The notes beneath the pieces were generated by a model. It did not search any database and was not told where the DNA came from. It worked only from the letters and a program-made list of their open reading frames with translations. 64,000 nucleotides of DNA from Nocardioides caeni. GTDB taxonomy: Bacteria > Actinomycetota > Actinomycetes > Propionibacteriales > Nocardioidaceae. The stretch spans positions 687,851-751,850 of the forward strand of contig NZ_STGW01000001.1 of assembly GCF_004912195.1 (NCBI RefSeq), given 5' to 3'. Both the position numbers and the translations under genes were made by a program. Positions 54,270 to 63,041 of this stretch are shown in pieces. Every line of letters begins with the position of its first letter. Positions within the stretch are counted from its first letter, which is position 1.

Positions 54270-54533
54270 GTGAAGACGTTCGACGAGCTGTTCGCAGAGC
54301 TCAGTGAGAAGGCGCAGACGCGGCCCGAGGGCTCCGGGACCGTCCGGGCGCTCGACGCCGGCGTCCATGCGATCGGCAAGAAGCTGATCGAGGAAGCCGC
54401 TGAGTCGTGGATGGCCGCCGAGCACGAGGGTCCCGAGGCGACCGCGCTGGAGATCAGCCAGCTGCTCTATCACGCCCAGGTCCTCATGATCGCGAGCGGG
54501 CTCACGCTCGAGGACGTCTACAGCCACCTGTGA
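54270..54533 (+). CDS. hisE: phosphoribosyl-ATP diphosphatase HisE
   Basis: An 87-residue all-helical MazG-like pyrophosphohydrolase catalysing the second step of histidine biosynthesis. [17 protein letters not shown] carries the EExxE metal motif, and [25 protein letters not shown] is the conserved second half. GTG at 54270. Directly followed by hisG after 13 bp, the usual actinobacterial hisE-hisG pair. Confidence 0.96.
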   Translation: MKTFDELFAELSEKAQTRPEGSGTVRALDAGVHAIGKKLIEEAAESWMAAEHEGPEATALEISQLLYHAQVLMIASGLTLEDVYSHL

Positions 54534-54546
54534 AGGTCACCCACGC

Positions 54547-55389
54547 ATGTTGAAGATCGCCGTCCCCAACAAGGGCGCCCTGTCCGACACCGCCTCCACG
54601 ATGCTGCGCGAGGCGGGCTATGCCCAGCGCTCGGACTCCAAGCAGCTGACCAAGCTCGACCCCGACAACGGCGTCGAGTTCTTCTACCTGCGTCCCCGTG
54701 ACATCGCCGTCTACGTCGGTGAGGGCACCCTCGACGCCGGGATCACCGGTCGCGACCTGCTCCTCGACAGCCACGCCAAGGCGAGTGAGGCACTGCCGCT
54801 CGGGTTCGGCCGCTCGAAGTTCCGGTTCGCGGCGCGGCCCGGCACCGCGGCGACCGTCGCCGACCTGGCGGGCAAGCGGATCGCGACCTCCTACGACGGC
54901 GTGGTCGCCCGCTATCTCGCCGGCGAGGGCATCGACGCCACGGTCGTGCGGCTCGACGGAGCGGTCGAGACGAGCATCCAGCTCGGGGTCGCCGACGTCA
55001 TCGCCGATGTCGTCGAGACCGGCAGCACGCTGCGCAACGCCGGACTGGAGGTGTTCGGCGACGTCATCCTCGAGTCGGAGGCCGTGATGATCACCCGCGA
55101 CGACGCCGACCGCTCCGCTCTCGAGGTCTTCACCCGGCGGCTCAAGGGCGTGCTCGTGGCGCGGACCTTCGTGATGATGGACTACGACGTCCCGGCCGAG
55201 CACGTTGAGCGCGCGGCGGCGATCACCCCGGGGATCGAGAGCCCGACGGTGAGCCCGCTGCGCAAGGAGGGCTGGTTCGCGGTGCGGTCGATGGTGCCGC
55301 GGTCCGACGCCCAGCGCCTGATGGACGAGCTCTACGACCTCGGTGCGCGCGCGATCCTCACCACCGACATCCATGCCAGCAGGATCTGA
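54547..55389 (+). CDS. hisG: ATP phosphoribosyltransferase HisG (long form)
   Basis: A 280-residue HisG, the first committed enzyme of histidine synthesis. The catalytic region is PRDIAVYVGEGTLDAGITG and ADVIADVVETGSTLRNAGL; the last 75 residues form the regulatory ACT-like domain (TVSPLRKEGWFAVRSMVP). The long form is feedback-inhibited by histidine. ATG at 54547 with AAGGTCACC upstream. No defects seen. Confidence 0.96.
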   Translation: MLKIAVPNKGALSDTASTMLREAGYAQRSDSKQLTKLDPDNGVEFFYLRPRDIAVYVGEGTLDAGITGRDLLLDSHAKASEALPLGFGRSKFRFAARPGTAATVADLAGKRIATSYDGVVARYLAGEGIDATVVRLDGAVETSIQLGVADVIADVVETGSTLRNAGLEVFGDVILESEAVMITRDDADRSALEVFTRRLKGVLVARTFVMMDYDVPAEHVERAAAITPGIESPTVSPLRKEGWFAVRSMVPRSDAQRLMDELYDLGARAILTTDIHASRI

Positions 55390-55393
55390 GCCC

Positions 55394-55828
55394 GTGACGC
55401 TCCCACGGACCTGGCGGCCGCTGGGCCCGCGGATCGCGGCGCCCGCCTTCGCGCTGATCCTCGTCGCCGCTTTCGCCGCGCTGTGGCTGCGCTTCGACGA
55501 GTCGACGAAGGACTCGGTCAACGTCCTGCAGAAGCTGACCATCTTCGCGATCGTCGGCCTGGCGATGGCGTTGCTGTTCGCGATGGCCCGGTCACGGGTC
55601 GAGGCCACGACCGAGGGGCTGGTCGTGGTCAACGGCTATCGGCGCCGGACGATCGAGTGGGCCGAGGTCGGCACCGTGCGGGTGCCGCAGGGTGCGCCAT
55701 GGCCGCACCTGGACCTCGGCGACGACGAGCGCGTGTCCCTGATGGGGATCCACACCTCGGACGGCCGGCGGGCCGAGATCGCGGTGCGCGAGCTGCGTGC
55801 TGTCGTGGCCGACCACCGCGTCGACTGA
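55394..55828 (+). CDS. PH-domain membrane protein
   Basis: A 144-residue protein with two membrane segments (about 16-33 and 45-62) and a C-terminal bacterial PH domain (RSRVEATTEGLVVVNGYRRRTIEWAEVGTVRV; core: TEGLVVVNGYRRRTIEWAEV). Found beside hisG in many actinobacteria. Function unknown. GTG at 55394 four bases after the hisG stop; likely the last gene of the his unit. Confidence 0.75.
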   Translation: MTLPRTWRPLGPRIAAPAFALILVAAFAALWLRFDESTKDSVNVLQKLTIFAIVGLAMALLFAMARSRVEATTEGLVVVNGYRRRTIEWAEVGTVRVPQGAPWPHLDLGDDERVSLMGIHTSDGRRAEIAVRELRAVVADHRVD

Positions 55829-55863
55829 AAAAGACTGCTTTTCATCCTTTCGCAAGGTTTCGG

Positions 55864-55893
55864 TTCCATCTGGTTTCGGGACTTGTCTAGAGT
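55864..55893 (+). promoter_or_regulatory. promoter candidate of the terD operon
   Basis: A locally AT-richer stretch (55830-55900). TTCCAT (55864-55869) as -35 and TAGAGT (55888-55893) as -10 with 18 bp spacing. The first TerD gene starts at 55935 after CAAAGGAT. Confidence 0.45.
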
Positions 55894-55934
55894 CACACTG
55901 ACCGTTTCACACCTGCGCAAAGGATCTAGGACAC

Positions 55935-56510
55935 ATGGCTGTTTCGCTCACCAAGGGTGGCAACGTTTCGCTGACCAAGGAGGCCCCCGGTCTCACGGCG
56001 GTCAACATCGGTCTCGGTTGGGACGTCAACTCGTTCGCGGGTGGCGAGTTCGACCTCGACGCCTCGGCCCTGCTGCTGACGGCGGCCGGCAAGGTCCTCT
56101 CCGATGCCCACTTCATCTTCTTCAACAACCTGACGAGCCCGGACGGCTCCGTCACCCACGCCGGTGACAACCTGACCGGTGAGGGCGACGGCGACGACGA
56201 GGTCGTCCAGGTCAACCTCGGCATCGTGCCGCCGGACGTCGACAAGATCGTCTTCCCGGTCTCGATCTACGACGCCGACACCCGTGCCCAGAACTTCGGC
56301 ATGGTGCGCAACGCGTTCATCCGCGTCGTCAACCAGAACGGTGGCGCCGAGATCGCGCGCTACGACCTGAGCGAGGACGCCTCCACCGAGACCGCGATGG
56401 TCTTCGGCGAGCTCTACCGCAACGGCGCCGAGTGGAAGTTCCGCGCCGTCGGCCAGGGCTACGCCTCCGGCCTGCGGGGCATCGCGCAGGACTTCGGCGT
56501 CAACCTCTGA
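55935..56510 (+). CDS. terD: TerD family stress protein
   Basis: A 191-residue TerD-domain protein. It opens with [20 protein letters not shown], has GLGWDVN, the acidic calcium sites [11 protein letters not shown] and [12 protein letters not shown], and FPVSIYDA. TerD proteins bind calcium and act in membrane-linked stress and tellurite response; the exact role is unclear. AAAGGAT lies 8 bases before ATG. First gene of the Ter module, followed 15 bp later by a second TerD gene. Confidence 0.94.
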   Translation: MAVSLTKGGNVSLTKEAPGLTAVNIGLGWDVNSFAGGEFDLDASALLLTAAGKVLSDAHFIFFNNLTSPDGSVTHAGDNLTGEGDGDDEVVQVNLGIVPPDVDKIVFPVSIYDADTRAQNFGMVRNAFIRVVNQNGGAEIARYDLSEDASTETAMVFGELYRNGAEWKFRAVGQGYASGLRGIAQDFGVNL

Positions 56511-56525
56511 GGAGGGGCACACACC

Positions 56526-57308
56526 ATGGTCGACTACACGAAGAAGCCGAAGGCGACACCCCCTCCGGCATCGCCTCCGCCCCCTCCGGCAGGTGGAGCG
56601 ACGCCCCCGCCGCCTCCGCCGCCCCCCGCGGGTGGCGGTGCCCCGCCGCCTCCTCCCGGCGCCCCGGCACCGGCCGGCGGCGGCGTGAACCTCTCCAAGG
56701 TCTCGCTCACGAAGTCCAGCCCGACGGTGTCGCTGACCAAGGGCAGCGGCGCGAGCGGCCAGATGCGGATCAACCTCAACTGGGCCCAGGGCGGTGCCGG
56801 CGCTGGTGGCGGCGGCTTCCTCAAGCGGGCCTTCTCGGGCGGCAACAAGGTCGACCTCGACATCGGCTGCCTGTGGGAGACCACCGACGGGGACAAGGGT
56901 GTCGTCCAGGCGCTCGGCAACGCGTTCGGCAACCTCAACGGTCCGCCCTACGTGTTCCTCGACGGTGACGACCGCTCCGGCACCAACACCGGTGGCGAGA
57001 ACCTCATCGTCAACCTCGACCAGCTCGACCGGATCCGCCGGGTCCTGGTCTTCGCCTACATCTACGAGGGCGCGCCCAACTGGGCCGCTGCCGACGGTGT
57101 GGTCACCATGTTCCCGGTCGGCTCGGCGCCGATCGAGATCAAGCTGGACGAGACGTCCAACGACAAGCGGTTCTGCGCGATCGCCCTGCTCACGAACGCC
57201 GGCGGCAGCCTGCGCATCGACCGGCAGGTGCAGTACATCGCGGGCACCCAGCGCAACGTCGACGAGGCCTACGGCTGGGGCATGAACTGGACGGCCGGAC
57301 GCAAGTGA
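56526..57308 (+). CDS. TerD-like protein with proline-rich N-terminus
   Basis: A 260-residue protein. Residues about 8-55 are a Pro/Ala/Gly low-complexity linker (runs of up to eight prolines), then two adjacent SLTK motifs (VSLTKSSP and VSLTKGSG), and a TerD-like beta-sandwich (DLDIGCLWETTDGDKG, FLDGDDRSGTNTGGENLIV, FAYIYEGAPNW). It resembles the TerA/TerF-like branch. The acidic loops suggest calcium binding. SD GAGGAGGGG before ATG 56526. The hairpin at 57331 follows. Confidence 0.88.
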   Translation: MVDYTKKPKATPPPASPPPPPAGGATPPPPPPPPAGGGAPPPPPGAPAPAGGGVNLSKVSLTKSSPTVSLTKGSGASGQMRINLNWAQGGAGAGGGGFLKRAFSGGNKVDLDIGCLWETTDGDKGVVQALGNAFGNLNGPPYVFLDGDDRSGTNTGGENLIVNLDQLDRIRRVLVFAYIYEGAPNWAAADGVVTMFPVGSAPIEIKLDETSNDKRFCAIALLTNAGGSLRIDRQVQYIAGTQRNVDEAYGWGMNWTAGRK

Positions 57309-57330
57309 CGCTTGCCTGCGCCACGTCGCT

Positions 57331-57367
57331 GCCGCATCAGCCGGGGAGCTTCCCCGGCTGATGCGGC
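57331..57367 (+). other. perfect 17-bp hairpin enclosing the next start codon
   Basis: Arms GCCGCATCAGCCGGGGA (57331-57347) and TCCCCGGCTGATGCGGC (57351-57367) pair without mismatch around a GCT loop. The only SD-like sequence (GGGGAG) and the ATG at 57361 both lie in it. No T-run follows, so it may block translation initiation rather than end transcription. Confidence 0.7.
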
Positions 57368-58569
57368 ACTTCGCCTATCTCACGGACGAGGATCGGGACC
57401 GTCTGTTCGAGGTGGCACCCCAGGAGATCACCCCCGACAGCCCACGCCACGCGATGGCCCTCGCCCTCGGCGCGACGATCTACATGCCGGCCACCCGGCC
57501 GGACCTCGTCGCCGACTCGCATCGCGTCGCCGCAGCCGGCGCGACCTCGACGGTCTGGTGCCTCGAGGACGCGATCGAGCACGACGCCGTCGCCACCGCC
57601 GAGGCGCAGGTCGTCGCCGCGCTGTCGGCCGTGACGGCGCTGCCGGACGCCGAGCGCGCGCGACTGCCGCTGGTGTTCGTGCGCGTGCGCGACGCCGCCC
57701 AGATCCGGCGGCTGGCGGCGATGGCCGGGCCGGCACTCTCGGCGCTGACCGGATTCAGCCTCCCCAAGTCAGAGGTCCAGCGGGTCGCGGCGATGCTGGC
57801 GGCGGTCCGCGAGGTCTCGAAGGGACGGGTCCGCCCGCTCTATGCGATGCCGATCCTCGAGAGCGAGGAGATCGCCTACGTCGAGACGCGGCGCCCTGCG
57901 CTGCGCCGGCTGGCCGAGCTGTTCACGGCCTACGACGAGCACGTGTTGTGCGTGCGGGTCGGTGGCACCGACCTCTCCGGGCTGTTCGGTCTGCGCCGTG
58001 ACCGCGACACGACGATCTGGGACGTCGCCGTCGTGCGCGACGTGCTCGCCGACATCCTCAACCAGTTCACCCGCAACGGCGATCGCGTCGTCACCGGCGC
58101 CGTGTGGGAGCACATCCCCGGTCCGCGCATGTTCAAGCCGCAACTGCGTGCCACGCCCTTCGACGAGCAGCACGCCTCATCGCTGCGCCGCAAGCTCATC
58201 GCCCGCGACGTCGACGGGCTCATGCGTGAGACCAACCTCGACAAGACCAACGGGATGTACGGCAAGACCGTCATCCACCCGGCGCACATCTCGGTCGTCA
58301 ACAGCATGCTCACGGTCAACCGCGACGAGTACGACGACGCGCGGGAGATCGTCGCGCGCCGGGGCCGAGGTGGGGTCGCCGCGTCCGCGCACGGCCGGAT
58401 GAACGAGATCGGTCCGCACTCCCACTGGGCCGAGCAGCTGCTCGCCCGCGCGGCCGTCTACGGCGTGCTCGCCGAGGACGCCGCCCTCGTCGACCTGCTC
58501 TCGCTCGGACAACGAGCCGCCAAGCGGACCTTCGACCTCGGCAAGCAGCCGGTGCGAGTGGTGTCGTGA
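57361..58569 (+). CDS. HpcH/HpaI aldolase/citrate-lyase-like protein of a Ter module
   Basis: A 402-residue protein of the CitE-like superfamily. GATIYMPATRPDLVADS near residues 38-54, STVWCLEDAIEHDAV, KSEVQRVAAM, LYAMPILESEEI and NGMYGKTVIHPAHISVVN show the C-C lyase fold with a metal-binding acidic pair. In Ter-linked operons this enzyme is proposed to make a small metabolite. ATG 57361 is supported by the family opening MRHFAYL, though it lies in a hairpin. The next gene overlaps by four bases (GTGA). Confidence 0.85.
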   Translation: MRHFAYLTDEDRDRLFEVAPQEITPDSPRHAMALALGATIYMPATRPDLVADSHRVAAAGATSTVWCLEDAIEHDAVATAEAQVVAALSAVTALPDAERARLPLVFVRVRDAAQIRRLAAMAGPALSALTGFSLPKSEVQRVAAMLAAVREVSKGRVRPLYAMPILESEEIAYVETRRPALRRLAELFTAYDEHVLCVRVGGTDLSGLFGLRRDRDTTIWDVAVVRDVLADILNQFTRNGDRVVTGAVWEHIPGPRMFKPQLRATPFDEQHASSLRRKLIARDVDGLMRETNLDKTNGMYGKTVIHPAHISVVNSMLTVNRDEYDDAREIVARRGRGGVAASAHGRMNEIGPHSHWAEQLLARAAVYGVLAEDAALVDLLSLGQRAAKRTFDLGKQPVRVVS

Positions 58570-60914
58570 TCCCTCTCCTCGACATCGCCGTGCGTGCCGA
58601 CGACCCCCGGGACCTCGACGAGCTGGCGGGCTTCGCGCTGCGGGACAATCCGCGGCGGGCCCACCTGATCGTCTCGCGCATCCTCGGCAAGCACATCCCG
58701 GTCGCGCCGTCCCTCGTCCTCGACGGTGCTCGCCGCCTGGCCGACGCCGTGACGTCCGCCATTGGTCCCGGCGATCTGGGCGACCGCGGCCAGGTGGGTG
58801 AGGTGCTCGTGGTCGGCTTCTGCGAGACGGCCACCGGGCTCGGGCACGCCGTGGCCGACCGGCTCGAGGCGTCGTACCTCCACTCGACGAGGCGGCCCGT
58901 CGCCGGCATCCCGATCGCCGTCAGCTTCGAGGAGGAGCACTCGCACGCGGTCTCCCACCACCTGCAGCCCGGGCCCACGGTGTCGTTGGCGGGGGAGGGG
59001 CCGCTGGTGCTCGTCGACGACGAGCTGACCACGGGACGCACCGCGCTCAACACGATCGCGGCGTTGCAGGAGCGCTTCCCGCGCCCGTCCTATGTCATCG
59101 CCGCCCTCATCGACGCGCGGACGCCGGAGCAGCGCGCCCAGTTCGAGGAGCGGGCAGCGACCCTCGGCGTGCCCGTGACCGTCGCGTCCGTCCTCGAGAT
59201 CGCTGTGGAGCTGCCGGCCGATGTCCTCGACCGGGCCGCGGCCGCTCGCGCCGCGCTGGCGCCCGCCGCTCCCGCGCCCGGCGGCGAGCCGGGGGAGGTG
59301 CGCGTGCACCATCCGATCTGGCCCGCCTCGCTGGCCGCGACCGCGCGCACGGGCATGTCCTCCCTCGACTCCGCAGCACTGCGCTCGGAGGCAGCGCGGA
59401 TCGCGGGCGGCCTGGCCGAGACCGTCGCCGAACATCCCGGCCCGGTGCTGGTGGTCGGCACCGAGGAGCTCATGCACCTGCCGGTGCTCGTGGCCGACGC
59501 ACTCGCCGACGCCGTCCCGGCGGCGGACGTCACGGTGCAGTCCACGACCCGCTCGCCCGTGCACGCGGCGGACCAGCCGGGCTACGCCATCCGGCGCACG
59601 GTCACCTTCGACGCCCCCGACGAGCCCGGTCGGCCGTCACGTCTGCACAACCTGGTCGACCCCGCGGCGATCCCGCCTGCGGGCTCGGAGTGGGCCGACC
59701 TGAGACACCGCCACATCGTCGTCGTCGCCGACGTGCCCGCCGAGAGCTGCGCCGGCCTCGCCGAGGCGCTGCGCCCCTTCGCTGAGGTCGTGCACGTCGT
59801 CCCGGTCGCGACGCGACAGCCCTTCGGCTCCTACGAGCCGGCCGACGTGACCTGGTTGCTCAGCGATCTCTCCGACGTCGAGCTCGAGCGCAGCACCGAG
59901 GACCGCGAGGAGGCCATCCAGAGCGGCACGCACTACTCGGAGATGCTGCCGATCGAGTTCCAGCCCGACGCCGCCTACCTCCAGCTCTTCCACACCGCCC
60001 TCGCCGAGTCGGCCGACCGGCTGGCGACCGCGGTCGGGGTCGTCGGCGAGCTGCTGCTCGCCCGCCACCGGGCTCTCGGCGTCGAGCCGGTGCTGGTCTC
60101 GCTGGCCCGGGCCGGCACACCGATCGGTGTGCTGATGCGTCGCTACCTGCGCGAGGTCCACGGCCTCGACAGCCCGCACCACACGATCTCGATCATCCGG
60201 GGTCGAGGCATCGACGAGGTCGCCCTGGCACACGTGCTCGAGCGGCACCCGGCGGCGGCCGTCGCCTTCGTCGACGGCTGGACCGGCAAGGGGGCCATCC
60301 AGCGGCAGCTCACCGCCGCGGTCGCGGCCTGGCGTGCCGACCACCCCGAGCACCAGCTCCTCGACGACGAGCTCGTCGTGCTGGCCGACCCCGGCGGGTG
60401 CACGACCCTGCACGGCACGCGCGACGACTTCCTGATCCCGTCCGCCTGCCTGAACTCGACGGTGTCCGGACTCGTCTCCCGCACCGTTCACCGCACCGAC
60501 CTGATCGGTCCGGGCATGTTCCACGGCGCGAAGTTCTATGCCGAGCTCGCCGGCCAGGACGTGTCGCGGCTGTTCGTCGACACGGTCGCCTCCCGCTTCG
60601 CCGACATGGCCCCGGCCATCAGGTCCGGCCTCGAGGCGCCGGCCGCCGACCGGTCCGTCACCTGGGCGGGTTGGCGCGCCATCGAGGAGGTGGCGGCGTC
60701 CTACGGCATCGACGACATCAACCTCGTCAAGCCGGGAGTCGGGGAGACCACCCGCGTGCTGCTGCGTCGGGTGCCCTGGCAGATCCTGGTGCGTCCCGAC
60801 CGCTCGGTCGACCTGCCGCACGTGCTGGCGCTCGCCGAGGCGCGCGAGGTGCCGGTCGTGCCCGTCGACGACCTGCCCTACTCCTGCGTCGGACTGATCA
60901 GGCAGGTGCGCTGA
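58566..60914 (+). CDS. PRTase-TRSP-StiP-PELOTA fusion of a Ter stress module
   Basis: A 782-residue protein with several domains that are usually separate. Residues 1-about 240: phosphoribosyltransferase with PRPP loop LVLVDDELTTGRTAL (147-161). Residues about 250-450: TRSP domain, named for its conserved TRSP, seen at 328-331. Residues about 455-670: StiP-like (cysteine-protease-type PRTase partner) with LPIEFQPDAAYLQLF and GTPIGVLMRRYLRE and CLNSTVSGLVSRTV. Residues about 685-782: PELOTA-like RNA-binding domain. Proposed role (family knowledge): synthesis of a nucleoside-like compound. GTG start overlaps the upstream gene. Confidence 0.82.
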   Translation: MIPLLDIAVRADDPRDLDELAGFALRDNPRRAHLIVSRILGKHIPVAPSLVLDGARRLADAVTSAIGPGDLGDRGQVGEVLVVGFCETATGLGHAVADRLEASYLHSTRRPVAGIPIAVSFEEEHSHAVSHHLQPGPTVSLAGEGPLVLVDDELTTGRTALNTIAALQERFPRPSYVIAALIDARTPEQRAQFEERAATLGVPVTVASVLEIAVELPADVLDRAAAARAALAPAAPAPGGEPGEVRVHHPIWPASLAATARTGMSSLDSAALRSEAARIAGGLAETVAEHPGPVLVVGTEELMHLPVLVADALADAVPAADVTVQSTTRSPVHAADQPGYAIRRTVTFDAPDEPGRPSRLHNLVDPAAIPPAGSEWADLRHRHIVVVADVPAESCAGLAEALRPFAEVVHVVPVATRQPFGSYEPADVTWLLSDLSDVELERSTEDREEAIQSGTHYSEMLPIEFQPDAAYLQLFHTALAESADRLATAVGVVGELLLARHRALGVEPVLVSLARAGTPIGVLMRRYLREVHGLDSPHHTISIIRGRGIDEVALAHVLERHPAAAVAFVDGWTGKGAIQRQLTAAVAAWRADHPEHQLLDDELVVLADPGGCTTLHGTRDDFLIPSACLNSTVSGLVSRTVHRTDLIGPGMFHGAKFYAELAGQDVSRLFVDTVASRFADMAPAIRSGLEAPAADRSVTWAGWRAIEEVAASYGIDDINLVKPGVGETTRVLLRRVPWQILVRPDRSVDLPHVLALAEAREVPVVPVDDLPYSCVGLIRQVR

Positions 60915-61735
60915 TGCTCGTTGCGCTCGACCTCGACCGCACGCTGATCTATTCGCGCACGTCCATGGGTCCCGTGCCCGACGACCTCGGCCTCCGCATC
61001 GTCGAGTGGTACGACGGAGCGCCGCTGTCGCACGTGACCGACCGGGCCTGGGCGCTGCTCGGCGAGCTGATGACCGTCGCCGACGTGGTGCCGGTCACGA
61101 CGAGGAGCCCGGCACAGCTGGCGAGGGTGGGTCTGCCCCGCGTGCCCGGGCACGCGATCTGCGCGAACGGTGCGGTGCTGCTCGTCGACGGCGAGCCGGA
61201 TCCGGAGTGGCAGCGGGCCACCCTCCGGGCGGTCGCGGGCGCCGATCCGCTCGCTGACGTGCGACCGCTGCTCGAGGCCGTGGCCGACGAGCCCTGGGTG
61301 CGGCTGGTCCGCGACGTCGAGGACGTCTTCTGCTACCTCGTGGCGGAGTCGCGCGAGCAGATCCCGCTGGACTGGGTCGCCGAGGTCGCGGCGTCGGCGG
61401 CGCTCGGAGGGTGGGGACTGTCGCTGCAGGGCCGCAAGGTCTACCTGGTGCCGGACGCGCTCTCCAAGGGCGCGGGGCTGCAACGGCTGGCGGAGCGGCT
61501 CGACCCGACCCCGGTGACGCTGGCGGCCGGCGACAGCCTGCTGGACGCCCCGCTGCTGCTCGCCGCCGATCATGCGATCCGCCCGGCGCACGGCGAGCTG
61601 CACGACCTGGACTGGAGCGCGCCCGGCGTCGGGGTGACCGCGCGCTCCGGCATCCTGGCGGGGGAGGACGTGCTGGACTGGGCCCTGGCTCGTGTCCATG
61701 CGCGTCGCGACGTCAGTGGCCTCGCGCCGTCCTGA
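60914..61735 (+). CDS. HAD-superfamily phosphatase of the Ter module
   Basis: A 273-residue HAD-type (Cof-like) hydrolase. Catalytic Asp6 and Asp8 in LDLDRTL, motif II Thr in VTTRSP (62-64), Lys185 in LSKG, and Asp207/Asp211 in GDSLLDAP. The cap domain is residues about 80-175. Family operons pair it with the PRTase for dephosphorylation of a nucleoside-like product; inference. Start ATG overlaps the preceding stop by one base. The 3' end overlaps the next, opposing gene by 23 bases. Confidence 0.87.
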   Translation: MLVALDLDRTLIYSRTSMGPVPDDLGLRIVEWYDGAPLSHVTDRAWALLGELMTVADVVPVTTRSPAQLARVGLPRVPGHAICANGAVLLVDGEPDPEWQRATLRAVAGADPLADVRPLLEAVADEPWVRLVRDVEDVFCYLVAESREQIPLDWVAEVAASAALGGWGLSLQGRKVYLVPDALSKGAGLQRLAERLDPTPVTLAAGDSLLDAPLLLAADHAIRPAHGELHDLDWSAPGVGVTARSGILAGEDVLDWALARVHARRDVSGLAPS

Positions 61736-62993
61736 TCATCGCGTCGATGGCGGCCTCGATGGAGGCGGCCTCGGTGAGCACCCCGCCCCAGTCGGGCCGG
61801 ATGCCGGTCGTGGCGGATGCGAGCGCGTCGGTGCGACCGGCGAGGTTGTCGAGGGTGAAGGCATAGCGGGCACCGTTGTTGCCGGGGAGGCCGGCGACGA
61901 AGCGACGGGCGTCCACGAGGCGACGGCGCAGCTCGCCGAGCAGGGTCCCGGGGTCGGCGGAGACCCGGTCGAGGCGCTCGAGGAGGTCGATGGCCGTGCG
62001 CAGCACCTGCTCTGCCTCGCCGAGCGAGGTCCGCACGTCGGCCAGCACCGCGCTGGCCGCCGGCACGTCGAGGGGTCGTTGCGCGAGCAGCGCCTCCAGC
62101 CGGGGGAGTCCCTCGTCGACCTCGCGCAGGTCGCGGGCCACGATCTGGTCGGCCTTCTCCACGTGCCGCCAGGCGCTGAGGGTGTAGCCACGTCGCAGGC
62201 GACTCATCACGTCGGGCAACCGCCCCTGCTGGGTGGCGAGTGCAGCGCGTCGGGTGCGGACCGAGAGCAGTCCGTTGCGCACGCGCGTGGCGTCGCCGCC
62301 GAGGTCCTGGACCCGCTCGGCGGCGTTCTCGGCGGCCTCGCGCGCCTCGGTGGCCCGCACGTGGGCCTCGGCCCAGCGCCGATCGGCCGCCGATTGCCGG
62401 GCCTGGCCCAGCAGCGTGGTCGCACGGTTGTGGGCGGCGAGGGCAGCCGGGTCGGCGAGGCCGCCCGAGCCTGCGTCGGCGAGTCCGCGACCGGAGGTGC
62501 GCTGCAGGTCCTCGACCGTCGCGATCAGGCCGGGCACCTCGTCCCGCAGCGCCGCTGCAGCAGCGAGCGCGGACGCGTGCCGGGCGCGGAACTGCTCGAC
62601 CTGCGGCAGCTGGTCGCGCAGGCGCGCCGCCACCTCCGCCAGGTCGGTGGCAAAGCGGCGTGCGACGTCCTCCTCGTGGTCCACGCCCGGGTCGAACGCC
62701 GCGTCGAGCTCATAGAACCGCAGCGCCGGGATGCCGGTCTGCACCGAGAGCCGGTCCCAGTCCTGCGAGAGCGGAGTCGTGAAGCCGGTGACGGGCAGGC
62801 CGGCGCGGTGCGCCGCCGCGGCGGCGTCGATCGCGCTGAGCTCGACGAGGTCGACCTCGAGGGACTCCAGGTGCACCATCGCCTGTTGGGCGTCGGCCTG
62901 GGCCTCGCGGGCCGCGCGCAGGGCCAGGTCGCGTGAGCGTCGCCACCACCGAGGTGCCGAGCCCTCGGGCCCACCGGCGCCGCTCGCCGTCAT
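61713..62993 (-). CDS. coiled-coil protein of unknown function next to the Ter module
   Basis: A 426-residue, Ala/Arg/Glu/Leu-rich protein with no membrane segment. Long helical stretches with heptad spacing cover about residues 110-370 (LAEVAARLRDQLPQVEQF, AAERVQDLGGDATRVRNGLL, LREVDEGLPRLEALLAQ). The N-terminal 95 residues contain a compact segment (TGFTTPLSQDWDRLSVQTGIP). No recognised domain. Located tail-to-tail with the HAD gene; likely part of the same stress system. ATG at 62993 with GGACGGGG upstream. Confidence 0.7.
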   Translation of the reverse strand: MTASGAGGPEGSAPRWWRRSRDLALRAAREAQADAQQAMVHLESLEVDLVELSAIDAAAAAHRAGLPVTGFTTPLSQDWDRLSVQTGIPALRFYELDAAFDPGVDHEEDVARRFATDLAEVAARLRDQLPQVEQFRARHASALAAAAALRDEVPGLIATVEDLQRTSGRGLADAGSGGLADPAALAAHNRATTLLGQARQSAADRRWAEAHVRATEAREAAENAAERVQDLGGDATRVRNGLLSVRTRRAALATQQGRLPDVMSRLRRGYTLSAWRHVEKADQIVARDLREVDEGLPRLEALLAQRPLDVPAASAVLADVRTSLGEAEQVLRTAIDLLERLDRVSADPGTLLGELRRRLVDARRFVAGLPGNNGARYAFTLDNLAGRTDALASATTGIRPDWGGVLTEAASIEAAIDAMIRTARGH

Positions 62994-63041
62994 CGTCCGC
63001 CCCGTCCTGAGTCGTCTCTCACGTGTCCCGTCACGTGCAGG

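Noticed and set aside
55935-57308. Tellurite resistance phenotype
   Set aside because: TerD homology alone does not show resistance; these proteins serve wider stress roles.
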